From positions 62,001 to 126,000 of the forward strand of contig CAWBWT010000001.1 in NCBI GenBank assembly GCA_963792675.1: a stretch of 64,000 nucleotides of DNA, in the 5' to 3' direction. This DNA is from JBBROS01 sp963792675 (GTDB lineage Bacteria > Pseudomonadota > Alphaproteobacteria > Acetobacterales > Acetobacteraceae). The notes beneath the pieces were generated by a model. That model did no database searches, was not told the DNA's origin, and saw only the letters and a program-made list of their open reading frames with translations. Of the stretch, positions 9,766-17,660 are shown piece by piece. The position numbers and the translations under genes are program-made. Position 1 is the stretch's first letter, and every line of letters starts with the position of its first letter.

Positions 9766-10725
9766 TTGTCTCCTGACATAGACAATGAGGAGGATGCCAT
9801 CGATCAAGTCGCCGCGTTACGGGCGTTCGTCCGCATCGTCGAAACCGGCAGCTTCACCCAAGCCGCCGCCAACCTGGCGATGCCGAAGCCCACCGTCAGC
9901 AAGCTGGTGCAGCAGCTCGAAGCGCACCTGCACACGAAGCTGCTCAGCCGCACCACGCGACGGCTGGCGGTGACGTCGGATGGCGCCGCCTATTACGAAC
10001 GGGCGCGGCGGCTGCTGGCCGACCTGGAGGAGCTGGATGCGAGCGTCACGGCGTCGCAGGCGCGGCCGAAAGGGCGGCTGCGGATCGACGTGTCGGCGGT
10101 GGTCGCGCAGCAGGTCATCGTGCCGGCGCTGGACGGGTTCTTCGCGCAGTATCCGGACATCCAGCTCGACATCGGCGCGTCGGACCGCACGACCGACCTG
10201 CTGGCCGACAACGTCGATTGCGTGATCCGGGCCGGAGTGATCAGCGACCTGTCGCTGATCGCGCGGCGGATCGGCGAGATGCACATGACGACCTGCGCCT
10301 CCCCGTCCTACCTGCAGCGGCATGGCGTGCCGAGCGAGCCCGGCGACCTCGGCCGCGAGCACGTCACCGTCGGCTACCTCAAGGCGCGGACCGGTGACCC
10401 GCACCCGCTGACCTTCGTGCGCGGCGACGAGACGCTGCAGGTGGCGGGCCGTTACCGGACGGCGGTGAACGAAGCGGCGACCTATGTCGCGGCCGGGCTG
10501 GCCGGGCACGGGGTGATCCAGCCGCCGTATTTCATGGTCCGCCCGCACCTCGAGAGCGGGGCGATGCGGCAGGTGCTGGCGGATTGGAGCGTGCCGCCGA
10601 TGCCGCTGCATGTGGTTTACCCGCCGAACCGGCACCTCAGCACGCGGCTGCGGGTGTTCGTGGACTGGGCGGCGGCGTTGTTCGCGCGCGCGCCGCTGGC
10701 CCCGCCCCGGCGTGGGCCGCGATAG
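9766..10725 (+). CDS. LysR family transcriptional regulator (AaeR/DmlR-like)
   Basis: DNA-binding regulator with the LysR winged helix over residues about 12-70 (AALRAFVRIVETGSFTQAAA, then KPTVSKLVQQLEA and LLSRTTRRL) and a substrate-binding domain to about residue 305. It is divergent from the hydrolase/adaptor/pump operon with a 75-bp intergenic region and so probably controls it. The start is uncertain. TTG 9766 is the only in-frame canonical codon, but a strong GAGGAG at 9787-9792 lies six bases before an in-frame ATC at 9799. That ATC falls exactly where relatives begin (MDQVAALRAF). Confidence 0.9.
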   Translation: MSPDIDNEEDAIDQVAALRAFVRIVETGSFTQAAANLAMPKPTVSKLVQQLEAHLHTKLLSRTTRRLAVTSDGAAYYERARRLLADLEELDASVTASQARPKGRLRIDVSAVVAQQVIVPALDGFFAQYPDIQLDIGASDRTTDLLADNVDCVIRAGVISDLSLIARRIGEMHMTTCASPSYLQRHGVPSEPGDLGREHVTVGYLKARTGDPHPLTFVRGDETLQVAGRYRTAVNEAATYVAAGLAGHGVIQPPYFMVRPHLESGAMRQVLADWSVPPMPLHVVYPPNRHLSTRLRVFVDWAAALFARAPLAPPRRGPR

Positions 10726-10871
10726 CCGGCCCCTCCCCTCCCCCGCCCCGGTCCGGCGTGCGCCCGGCTGCGTCCGGCACGACGGCGGACAGCCCCGGGG
10801 ACAAGGAATACTTGCGTCACCCCGCAATTGCTGGCTTACGTAAATCCGTGACCGCGTAAGGAGTTGCGTAA

Positions 10872-11537
10872 GTGCGTATTCTCGCCCTGGCCGCCCAGAA
10901 AGGCGGAGTCGGCAAGACCACCATCGCGGGACATCTCGCGGTCGAGGCCGAAGCCGGCGGAGACGGATCCGTTGCCCTGATCGACACCGACCCGCAGGGC
11001 AGCCTCGCCGCCTGGTGGAACGGACGGGCGGTCGCAACGCCGCTCTTCGTCCAGGCCACGATCGCCGAACTGCCCAAGCAGCTCGAGGCGTTGCGGGCGC
11101 ATCGCATCAAGCTCGTAATCGTCGACACGCCGCCCGCCATCTCGGACAACATCCGCGCGGTCGTCCGCCTCGCTGACCTCGTGCTGATCCCGACCCGGCC
11201 CAGCCCGCACGACTTGCGCGCGGTCGGCGGCACGGTCGACTTGGTCGAAAGCTGCGGCCGGCCGAAGATTTTCGTCATCAACGGCGCAGCCCCCCGTGCG
11301 CGCATCAATGGCGACGCCGCGGTCGCGCTGTCACAGCACGGCACGGTGGCGCCGGTAACGCTGCACCAGCGGGTGGATTTCGCGTCCAGCATGATCGACG
11401 GTCGCACGGTGCGGGAAGTCGCACCCAACTCGAACTCGGCTGGGGAGGTTGCGCAGTTGTGGACTTACGTAAGCAAGCGGCTTGGCCGCAAGCCAGGGGA
11501 GGCGACCCGTGCGAAGCCGCAACGCGTCCCGGCTTGA
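10872..11537 (+). CDS. parA: ParA family partition ATPase (small type Ib, ParF-like)
   Basis: Walker-type ATPase that positions plasmid copies or other cargo on the nucleoid. The deviant Walker A motif KGGVGKTT lies at residues about 10-17, the DTDPQGS switch near 39, and a Walker B region LVIVDTPPA near 82. At 221 residues, with no N-terminal helix-turn-helix, it matches type Ib (ParF-like) partition ATPases. GTG 10872 is preceded by AAGGAG at proper distance. The stop overlaps a ribbon-helix-helix gene by 29 bp, the usual ParF-ParG arrangement. TTACGTAA palindromes lie just upstream and inside its last codons. A chromosomal orphan ParA remains possible. Confidence 0.9.
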   Translation: MRILALAAQKGGVGKTTIAGHLAVEAEAGGDGSVALIDTDPQGSLAAWWNGRAVATPLFVQATIAELPKQLEALRAHRIKLVIVDTPPAISDNIRAVVRLADLVLIPTRPSPHDLRAVGGTVDLVESCGRPKIFVINGAAPRARINGDAAVALSQHGTVAPVTLHQRVDFASSMIDGRTVREVAPNSNSAGEVAQLWTYVSKRLGRKPGEATRAKPQRVPA

Positions 11538-11802
11538 AGCGGGGCTGATCGCCCGCAAGGGCGAAGCCGCCCCCGCGCCGCACCAGGATCCGCCGCCGCC
11601 GGCCGCGGCCGAACCATCCCCCACGGCCGGAGCGGTCCCGGCCCGGCAACCGCGCGGCCTCCAAGGTACCATCGCCGTCACGGTCCGGCTCGATCCCGAC
11701 CGCTACGAGCGGCTGAAAGTCCACGGTGCGCGGCGGCGGTTGACCAATCAGACGATCATCGTCGACGCGCTCGACCGCTATCTCGACGGACTTACGGAAT
11801 GA
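11509..11802 (+). CDS. Ribbon-helix-helix DNA-binding protein (ParG-like partition partner)
   Basis: A 97-residue protein with a Pro/Ala-rich flexible N-terminal tail (about 50 residues, several Arg) and a C-terminal ribbon-helix-helix domain: TIAVTVRLDPDRYERLKVHG then LTNQTIIVDALDRYL. This is the plan of ParG-type centromere-binding proteins, whose tail stimulates the partner ATPase through an Arg. GTG 11509 is chosen because GGGGAGG precedes it at normal spacing. The gene overlaps parA, so the two are co-translated. TTACGTAA-like sites flank it. The identification of its partner as ParA rests on this context; a CopG-type antitoxin is less likely because no toxin gene follows. Confidence 0.8.
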   Translation: MRSRNASRLEAGLIARKGEAAPAPHQDPPPPAAAEPSPTAGAVPARQPRGLQGTIAVTVRLDPDRYERLKVHGARRRLTNQTIIVDALDRYLDGLTE

Positions 11803-12055
11803 CGCGCCGGTTACTTGCGCTGGTCCGCTTATACGGACTTACGTAATTGCGCTTGCTGCTGCACTACGCAGGCACCCCACAGCGACCGCACAGGAGTGGT
11901 AAGCCTCAAGCGCGGCAGGTCTGTTTACTTATGTAAGGCGGTCGGTCTTACTTCCTTACGTAGTTGCCGACTTAAGTCCGCAGCTGCAGGCTGGCCTCGC
12001 TCCGCCGCCGATGGCACGATCCACCCTCCACCAACTCGGTTCCGCATCACCCGCC

Positions 12056-12655
12056 ATGCTCCGACGCCTTGTCTTGGTCGCAGCCGCCCTGCTGCCACTG
12101 GCCGCGCAGGCCGAGCCAGACCCGGCGCGGGCGCTCGACTTCGTGCGCCAATCCGGGGTCGAGCTCGCGGCCGTGGTCGGCGGCGCCGCGTCGCCCGCCG
12201 ACAAGCAGGAACGGCTTCGCCGCTTTCTCGGGCGCGTGGTCGACCAGGACGCGCTTGCCCGCTTCTGCCTCGGCCGCTTCTGGGCCGTTGCCGCACCGGC
12301 GCAGCGGAGCGAGTACACGGCGCTGTTCCGCCAGGTGCTGCTGCGCGGCGTGGTATCGCGGCTGGGCGACTACCAGGCCGGGTCGGTCAAGATCGTCACC
12401 AACCCGCCGTACACGCGCGCCGACGGCGTCTACGTGCCGACCGTCGTCGAGCGGTCCGGCAACAAGCCGGTCAGCATCACCTGGCTGGTGACGGGGGAGG
12501 GGGCCGAGCTGCGCATCGCCGACGTGGTCGCCGAAGGCATGAGCCTGCGCATCACCCAACGCAGCGACTATGCCTCGTTCCTGTCCCACAACGGCGGCGA
12601 CGTCGATAAGCTGATCGCCGGGATGCGCGCCCAAGTGGCGCAACCCGTCGAATGA
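12056..12655 (+). CDS. MlaC/Ttg2D-like periplasmic phospholipid-binding protein
   Basis: About 199 residues. The ATG at 12056 gives a clear signal peptide (MLRRLVLVAAALLPLAAQAEP), so upstream in-frame ATGs are rejected. The mature part follows the MlaC pattern: an N-terminal helical segment, a DALARFCLGRFWAVA region, then a beta section and IADVVAEGMSLRITQRSDYASFL, which corresponds to the conserved VxGVSL-RS-F block. MlaC-type proteins shuttle phospholipids (or hopanoid precursors, HpnM) between membranes. No Mla ABC transporter is next to it. The stop overlaps the start of a lipoprotein gene (ATGA), so the two act together. Confidence 0.82.
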   Translation: MLRRLVLVAAALLPLAAQAEPDPARALDFVRQSGVELAAVVGGAASPADKQERLRRFLGRVVDQDALARFCLGRFWAVAAPAQRSEYTALFRQVLLRGVVSRLGDYQAGSVKIVTNPPYTRADGVYVPTVVERSGNKPVSITWLVTGEGAELRIADVVAEGMSLRITQRSDYASFLSHNGGDVDKLIAGMRAQVAQPVE

Positions 12656-13560
12656 CCGTGCGCCGCCGCGTGCTGCTCGGGTCGCTGGCGGCGTCCGCGC
12701 TGACCGGCTGCGCCGCGCCGCTGCCGCCGCCCGAGCCCGGCGACACGACCGCGGCGGCGCGCGCCCTGCTGGATGTCAGCGCCGCGGCGCACGGCCGCGC
12801 GGCGCTGGCCGGCATCGCCGATATCAGCGTCAGCTACGCCGGACAGTGGCGTGGTCTCGTCGACCGGCTGCAGCCGGCGCTGGTGGATGCCGGCCACCGC
12901 GGCCGGTCCGAGGAGCGGCTGCTGCTCGGGGACGGCTTGGTGGCCCAGGCGCATACCGGCCCGGCCGGGCGCAAGCAGGTCGTCCGCCGCAGCGCGGCCG
13001 GGTCGGCGGGCGACGTGCACGTCTGGTTCGACGGGCTGGAAAGCGTCGACCCCGACCAGCGCCACGCCGCCGCCCTGGTCGCCGACGGCTACAGCCTGTT
13101 CCTGCTCGGCCCGATGCTGCTGGCCGGCATCTGGATCGCCGAACGCGCCCCGGTGATCGAACGGGCGGACCCGGAAACCATCCGCCTCGACGGCCAGCCG
13201 CACGAGTGCGACGTACTGCTCGTCCGCCTCGCGCCGGGCCTGGGCTTGTCCGACGCCGACCGGTTGGCGCTCTACATCGACGCCGAGACCCGGCTGATGC
13301 GCCGAGTGCGATTCACCTTGGAGGGGCTGGACGGCACCCGCGGCGCGGTGGCCGAGGTGGATACCTTCGACCACGTGCCGTTCCGCGGCGTGCAATGGCC
13401 GACCCGCTTCCACGAGCAGCTGCTACGCCCCTTGCCGCTGCCGGTGCACGATTGGCGGCTGACCGGGCTCGACCTCGACCGCGGGCTCGATCCCGCGATG
13501 CTCGACAGCCCCGCCTTCACCGGCCGGGCGATGGCGCCGGCGGCGCCCTGGGCGGTCTGA
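12652..13560 (+). CDS. Putative outer-membrane lipoprotein, LolA-like beta fold suspected
   Basis: A 302-residue protein with a lipoprotein signal: Arg-rich start, hydrophobic stretch and lipobox LTGC with Cys near residue 20. The remainder has alternating hydrophobic strands (VHVWFDGLESVD, LALYIDAETRLMRRVRFTLEG, AEVDTFDHVPFRGVQWP) reminiscent of LolA/LppX-type lipid-carrying folds. That comparison rests on pattern alone. It is translationally coupled to the MlaC-like gene, suggesting a shared lipid transfer task in the envelope. Its end lies 17 bp before the left end of the recombinase element. Confidence 0.7.
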   Translation: MTVRRRVLLGSLAASALTGCAAPLPPPEPGDTTAAARALLDVSAAAHGRAALAGIADISVSYAGQWRGLVDRLQPALVDAGHRGRSEERLLLGDGLVAQAHTGPAGRKQVVRRSAAGSAGDVHVWFDGLESVDPDQRHAAALVADGYSLFLLGPMLLAGIWIAERAPVIERADPETIRLDGQPHECDVLLVRLAPGLGLSDADRLALYIDAETRLMRRVRFTLEGLDGTRGAVAEVDTFDHVPFRGVQWPTRFHEQLLRPLPLPVHDWRLTGLDLDRGLDPAMLDSPAFTGRAMAPAAPWAV

Positions 13561-13577
13561 AGTCCGCGCTTGCTTTT

Positions 13578-15643
13578 CCCCATGTGGGTGACGATAGCTC
13601 CTCCCACAATATGGCAAGTTTCGACTGGTACGTCCTGGTTGAACGCGTTAATTTGCGACCGCGGTATGGCGAGGGGTTTCGGGGCGGCCTGACAGGGCAG
13701 CACCAACGCGCACCGGAGCCGCCCCAGGAGAGCGCCCATGGCCCGGCGGAAGGGCAAGGCGGAGTTGCAGGTGCGCACGAGCTTCGAGGCATCGCGGACG
13801 GCGGCAGAGTGCCTGGCCGCCGCATACGAGCGGTTGGTTCCGATCCCATGTCGGCCAATTCGGTCGAATCTTCGGCTCGAGAACCCGCCAACCGCCGCGG
13901 TCGCTACCGTCACCGCCCCGGCGAAGGATTGCTGAAGGTGGGTAGGATCACAGCCGCGCTTTACGCCCGAGTGTCGAGTGATGGCCAAGCTCGTGGCAAT
14001 ACGGTTGCAAGCCAGATCGCCGCTTTGCAGGAACGGATCAAGGGCGACGATGCCGCGGTCGGCCCGGATCACGCCTATGTCGACGAGGGTCGCAGCGGAG
14101 CGACGCTGGCGCGCCCAGCGCTTGAGCGGCTACGAGACGCCGTGGCGGGCGGCGAGATCGATCGGGTCTACGTGCATGCCCCGGATCGGCTCGCGCGGCG
14201 CTATGCCTACCAAGTGCTGCTGATCGAGGAATTTCGCCGCGCTGGGGTGGAAGTGGTGTTCCTGAACCGGCCGATTGGCGGCTCTCCCGAGGACGACTTG
14301 CTGCTGCAAGTACAGGGCGTGATCGCCGAGTATGAGCGTGCCCGTATTTTGGAGCGCAGCCGACGGGGCCGGCGTCATGCGGCCCGCTCAGGTGCCATCA
14401 GCGCGATGTGCAGCGCACCGTATGGCTACCGCTATCTCGGCCGTTTCGCGGGTGGCGGCACGGCTCAATACGAGCTGATCGAGGACGAGGCACGGGTGGT
14501 GCACCAACTGTTCACCTGGGTCGGCATCGAACGGATCAGCTTGCGCGAGGCCTGCCGGCGGCTGCGGGCTCTGGGCCACGCGACCCGCACCGGATTGCAG
14601 GAGTGGGACAGAACCACGCTCTGCGGCATGCTGCGCAACCCTGCTTACCAAGGCACCGCCATATTCGGCCGCACTCGATCAGTGCCCGGCGTGCAGGCGA
14701 GGTTGCGTCCGATCCGCGGCCACTCCCATCCGCCCCGCGACGGCTCCAGCTCGAGCGTGGCCGTGCCGCGCGAGGAGTGGATCGCGATCCCCGTGCCGGC
14801 CATCGTAGACACCGGCCTGTTCGAAACGGTGCAGGCGCAGTTGGACGAGAATCGCCGGCGCAAGCGCGACGGGCGACGCCGGCCCGGCTGGTTGCTCCAA
14901 GGTCTCGTCGTCTGCCGGCAGTGCGGCTACGCGTACTACGGCAAGATGGCACGCGGTGTGGTGGGTGACCGCCAACCGGCTGATTACGGTTACTATCGCT
15001 GCACCGGCACGGATGCACACAGGTTTGGCGGCCAGGCGCTCTGCGGCAATCGCTCGGTGCGCAGCGACAAGCTGGAGCAGGCCGTGTGGCAGGAGGTGGA
15101 AAGGGTGTTGGCTGACCCGCACCGTGTCGGGGTCGAGCACGAGCGGCGCGCTGTGGCCGCCCGGGACGGCAAGGCACGTGAGGACGTGGTCGCCCTGGAC
15201 CGGCAGATCGGCCGCCTTCGGCGTGGCATCGATCGGCTGATCGACAGTTACGCCGAGGAGTTGCTCGACGCGGATGAGTTCAGGCCGCGCTTGGCTGGCC
15301 TCAAACAACGTTTGGCCTGTCTCCAAGCGGAGCGGGACAATGCCGCGCAAGTCCATGAGGCCGAACGCAGTCTGCAACTCTTGATGGGACGGCTGAGCGA
15401 GTTCGCGGACCGCGTCCGCGCCGGGCTGGACCAACTCGACTGGCAGGGACGGCGTGACCTTATCCGCGCCCTTGTGCGCCGCATTGAGATCGACCGCGAC
15501 CAGATCGAGGTGGTGTTCCGAATACCAGGGGAGCCCCCTCCATCAGGCGGTGGCGCGAGTACCCGGACGTGGTGGGTTCAATCAAGAGGCGTCCACCGCT
15601 ATTCGGCAACATTGTGGGAGGAGCTATATCACCCCAATTTGGA
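13578..15643 (+). mobile_element. Serine-recombinase element with imperfect 38-bp inverted ends
   Basis: The left end at 13578-13615 and the right end at 15606-15643 are inverted copies. They share a perfect 17-bp core, ATAGCTCCTCCCACAAT at 13594-13610, whose complement is at 15611-15627, and match over most of 38 bp. Between them lie a small ORF and a large serine recombinase, about 2.07 kb in all. The element sits between a lipoprotein gene and the start of a RES/Xre toxin-antitoxin pair. Target duplication is not obvious. Mobility is inferred from the recombinase and the paired ends. Confidence 0.65.
13738..13935 (+). CDS. Small protein encoded ahead of the serine recombinase
   Basis: A 65-residue product, ATG 13738 preceded by CAGGAG at good spacing, ending 2 bp before the recombinase start. 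The first half (ARRKGKAELQVRTSFEASRT then AAECLAAAYERL) is charged and helical. Its placement suggests an accessory factor or directionality partner of the recombinase. I do not recognise a named domain. Confidence 0.6.
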   Translation: MARRKGKAELQVRTSFEASRTAAECLAAAYERLVPIPCRPIRSNLRLENPPTAAVATVTAPAKDC

Positions 15644-16286
15644 AGAGAGGGCCGATGCTCGCGAATTACGATGCCATCGGCGTCGCCGAGATCATGGGCA
15701 TTGCCTTCCTGCGCAGCGCCAGGGAGACGACGGCGCCTCCTGCCTCGGCTGCGAAGGCGAGGGGACCCGCCAAGCGCCTCGCCGGGCCGCGGGATGCAGG
15801 GTTCGCGATCGTCGCCGGCGACGCCAGGATGCTGGTGGTCGAGTGCACGACGGTAAACGGCGGTTCCGCCCACCCCACGAGCCGCCACGTGTCGTCGCCG
15901 ACCGCGGTCTTCATCGAGAAGGCGGTCGAGCAGGGGCTGCCGCGGACCGCATTGCGGCACGTTGCCGAGTGGCTGGCCGGCGGCGACAAGGCGAGGGCGA
16001 CCGCCCTGGAATGGGGTGTCGTGCCGAAGACCACCCTCGAGCGCCGCGACACCCGGCTCTCGCCGCAGGAGAGCGAGCGGACCGAGCGCATCGCTCGGCT
16101 GTCCGTGCACGCCCGCTGCGGCCTCGGCACGGCGGAGGAGGCGCGGGCGTTCATGACGATGCCGCACCCCGAGCTCGACGGCCGCAGCCCGATGGACGCC
16201 GCGAAGACCGACCTCGGCACTCGTCGCGCCGAGCAGCTGCTCAACGCGCTCGAATACGGCCTGGCGGTCTGAGGCTTGGGACCTGA
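13938..16286 (+). CDS. Large serine recombinase (resolvase / recombinase / zinc-ribbon domains)
   Basis: Site-specific DNA recombinase. The N-terminal resolvase domain contains the catalytic Ser in LYARVSSDGQ and the DRLARRYAYQ segment. A recombinase domain follows (about residues 150-290, with ERISLREACRRL and LRNPAYQG). Next is a zinc ribbon (CRQCGYAYYG, then Cys residues near ALCGNRSV), then a charged coiled coil and a basic C-terminus. GTG 13938 is the likely start; the frame is open further upstream but only as a shadow. Family similarity ends near 15570, yet no stop occurs, so the frame crosses the right end of the element and overlaps the antitoxin gene in another frame up to 16286. 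The true C-terminus is therefore probably supplied by flanking DNA or lost to an indel. Confidence 0.85.
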   Translation: MGRITAALYARVSSDGQARGNTVASQIAALQERIKGDDAAVGPDHAYVDEGRSGATLARPALERLRDAVAGGEIDRVYVHAPDRLARRYAYQVLLIEEFRRAGVEVVFLNRPIGGSPEDDLLLQVQGVIAEYERARILERSRRGRRHAARSGAISAMCSAPYGYRYLGRFAGGGTAQYELIEDEARVVHQLFTWVGIERISLREACRRLRALGHATRTGLQEWDRTTLCGMLRNPAYQGTAIFGRTRSVPGVQARLRPIRGHSHPPRDGSSSSVAVPREEWIAIPVPAIVDTGLFETVQAQLDENRRRKRDGRRRPGWLLQGLVVCRQCGYAYYGKMARGVVGDRQPADYGYYRCTGTDAHRFGGQALCGNRSVRSDKLEQAVWQEVERVLADPHRVGVEHERRAVAARDGKAREDVVALDRQIGRLRRGIDRLIDSYAEELLDADEFRPRLAGLKQRLACLQAERDNAAQVHEAERSLQLLMGRLSEFADRVRAGLDQLDWQGRRDLIRALVRRIEIDRDQIEVVFRIPGEPPPSGGGASTRTWWVQSRGVHRYSATLWEELYHPNLEERADARELRCHRRRRDHGHCLPAQRQGDDGASCLGCEGEGTRQAPRRAAGCRVRDRRRRRQDAGGRVHDGKRRFRPPHEPPRVVADRGLHREGGRAGAAADRIAARCRVAGRRRQGEGDRPGMGCRAEDHPRAPRHPALAAGERADRAHRSAVRARPLRPRHGGGGAGVHDDAAPRARRPQPDGRREDRPRHSSRRAAAQRARIRPGGLRLGT
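15655..16272 (+). CDS. Xre/MbcA/ParS family antitoxin of a RES-type toxin-antitoxin pair
   Basis: A 205-residue protein starting at ATG 15655 after AGAGGG. The C-terminal two thirds match RES-partner antitoxins: an HTH core around VVPKTTLERRDTRLSPQESE, then ERIARL, and the toxin-binding end PHPELDGRSPMDAAKTDLG followed by RAEQLLNALEYGL. The first 85 residues are longer and more variable than usual. The start lies only 12 bp beyond the right end of the recombinase element, so the native promoter or N-terminus may have been replaced. The toxin gene follows directly. Confidence 0.8.
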   Translation: MLANYDAIGVAEIMGIAFLRSARETTAPPASAAKARGPAKRLAGPRDAGFAIVAGDARMLVVECTTVNGGSAHPTSRHVSSPTAVFIEKAVEQGLPRTALRHVAEWLAGGDKARATALEWGVVPKTTLERRDTRLSPQESERTERIARLSVHARCGLGTAEEARAFMTMPHPELDGRSPMDAAKTDLGTRRAEQLLNALEYGLAV

Positions 16287-16740
16287 AACTCTGGCGCATC
16301 GTCACCGGCCCGCACCCGATCTGGTCCGGTGAGGGAGCCCGCCGCTTCGGCCAGCGCTGGAATCCGCCCGGCCTGGCGGTGATCTATACCGGCAGCAGCT
16401 TCGCCCTCTGCCTCGTGGAACTCCTGGTCCACGCCAACCGCAAGACGCCGCCCAGCGCCGCGAGGTTCGTCGAGGCGGCCGTCCCGGACGACGTCTCCCG
16501 CGAGGTGCTCGACCCCGCCTCCCTCGCCGGATGGGACGATTTGCGCGACATCGCCGTCGCGCAGGCGTTCGGGCGCGACTGGATCGAGGGTCGCCGGTCG
16601 GCGTTGCTGTTCGTTCCCTCCGTCGTGACGGCCGGGCGCGACACGAACGTCGTGGTCAACCCGGACCACCCCGACGCGCGCGGATCTCGGTCGGGCCCGA
16701 AACCCCCGTCGCCCTCGATGCCCGGCTGTTCGGGTCCTAA
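16283..16740 (+). pseudogene. RES-domain toxin, broken at both ends
   Basis: RES toxins degrade NAD+. The recognisable sequence runs from LKLWRIVTGPHPIW through EGARRFGQRWNPPGLAVIYT, LCLVELLVHAN and FVPSVVTAGRDTNVVVNP. No ATG, GTG or TTG lies in frame at the beginning; only a CTG at 16283 fits. The last conserved part (RISVGPETPVALDARLFGS and a TAA at 16738) is in another frame, and one missing base near 16680 explains the break. Either sequencing error or real inactivation is possible. The conserved Arg, Tyr and Glu positions of the family appear intact. Confidence 0.72.
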
Positions 16741-16885
16741 CTCGGGGTCGCGCGTCATGGCGGCGGCTGAACGTCTTGCTTACGTCTCGGGGTTCCGGCA
16801 GCAGCGGAACAAAGGTGCATTTCAGCTAAGCTCGACCGCCGCATCCGACATATTGCGGTCCTTGCGCGCTTCACCGCCTGCCGAG

Positions 16886-17464
16886 TCACGAGAGATCGTG
16901 CAGCTCCCGCCCAAGGGGTGGCCCGGCAGCAAAATCTGAGAACTCGATCGCCAGTCCGGCCCGCTCTGGTGTGCAGCACATCGGGCCGACACGGTAAGTC
17001 GACGCGTGAGGGAAGGGTGCCAAACGGAGCAAAGGCCATCGCTGACCGTCGTGCGATACCTGGACCCGGATCACACCCGCCGCGACCGTAACGCGAAGCC
17101 AGAAGTCAGCAGCGTCGCCGTCGAATGGCCCCGTTGACCAATCCGATCTGCCCAGCGTCAACACGCTCCCGAGACGCGGCGCGTCGTCGGACCACTCTAC
17201 CCCAGCCTTGATCCAATGCGCTTCATCAAGGCGAACCATGATCCCGGCCTGATCGTAGAGTGCCTCATAGCGCGCCCTGATCCGAAGCTGAGCGGTAAAT
17301 GGACCTGCGGCCTCGAACCCCAGGAAGTGGCCGCTGTCGCGGGTGAAGCCGTAGTGCGTCTCGCGCCAAAAGTCCGTCCTTGCGTCGGTCACGACCCGAA
17401 GCCGTTTGTTCTGCAAGCTCCATTGAGCGGGCTCGTTGTGCCAGGTGCTGTCTTTGAAGCTCAT
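16886..17464 (-). CDS. DUF1349 domain protein (concanavalin-like fold)
   Basis: A 192-residue protein starting MSFKDSTWHNEP. The DUF1349 signatures are present: TDFWRETHYGFTRDSGHFL near residue 30, a beta-rich middle with YDQAGIMVRLDEAHWIKAG near 75-95, and FSDFAAGPPLG near the C-terminus. The family has a jelly-roll concanavalin-like fold of uncertain function and is sometimes called an enolase regulator. It may be coupled to a small upstream frame through an ATGA overlap. Confidence 0.85.
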   Translation of the reverse strand: MSFKDSTWHNEPAQWSLQNKRLRVVTDARTDFWRETHYGFTRDSGHFLGFEAAGPFTAQLRIRARYEALYDQAGIMVRLDEAHWIKAGVEWSDDAPRLGSVLTLGRSDWSTGPFDGDAADFWLRVTVAAGVIRVQVSHDGQRWPLLRLAPFPHASTYRVGPMCCTPERAGLAIEFSDFAAGPPLGRELHDLS

Positions 17465-17616
17465 GAGCGCTTCGCTCCTGGTACTTCGTCAAGCCTTCGG
17501 AACACTGGATGTCCCTGGGCCTTGAAGCGGGCTATCTCGTCATCGGCCCCTGTCGATGCATCACCGACCCGCAGGCAGGCATCACAGCGATCAGCAAGGT
17601 CGGGAGAGAGGGGCAT
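17461..17616 (-). CDS. Possible small protein coupled to the DUF1349 gene
   Basis: A 51-residue frame (MPLSPDLADRCDACLRV and on) whose stop overlaps the ATG of the DUF1349 gene. No family recognised. The overlap is the main support; it could be the tail of a decayed gene. Confidence 0.3.
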   Translation of the reverse strand: MPLSPDLADRCDACLRVGDASTGADDEIARFKAQGHPVFRRLDEVPGAKRS

Positions 17617-17660
17617 GATGATTTCCTGGTAGGCCACATCATCGCCGCCGGCCACTGTTC

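Larger units (their letters stand above)
10836..11963. repeat. Cluster of TTACGTAA-type palindromes around the partition genes (candidate centromere/operator sites)
   Basis: Perfect TTACGTAA occurs at 10836-10843, 11465-11472 and 11839-11846. Close variants follow: CTTACGGAA at 11791-11799, ACTTATGTAAG at 11927-11937 and CTTACGTAG at 11955-11963. Partial GCGTAAG copies lie just before the ParA start (10854-10872). Copies sit in the parA promoter, at the end of parA, and in the 250-bp non-coding stretch after the ribbon-helix-helix gene. This layout fits binding sites of the ribbon-helix-helix protein, acting as promoter operator, centromere or both. The function is inferred. Confidence 0.6.

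Noticed and set aside
12846..13937. Upstream part of the very long open frame leading into the serine recombinase
   Set aside because: It overlaps the lipoprotein gene and the small ORF in other frames and has no family similarity; the recombinase begins near 13938.
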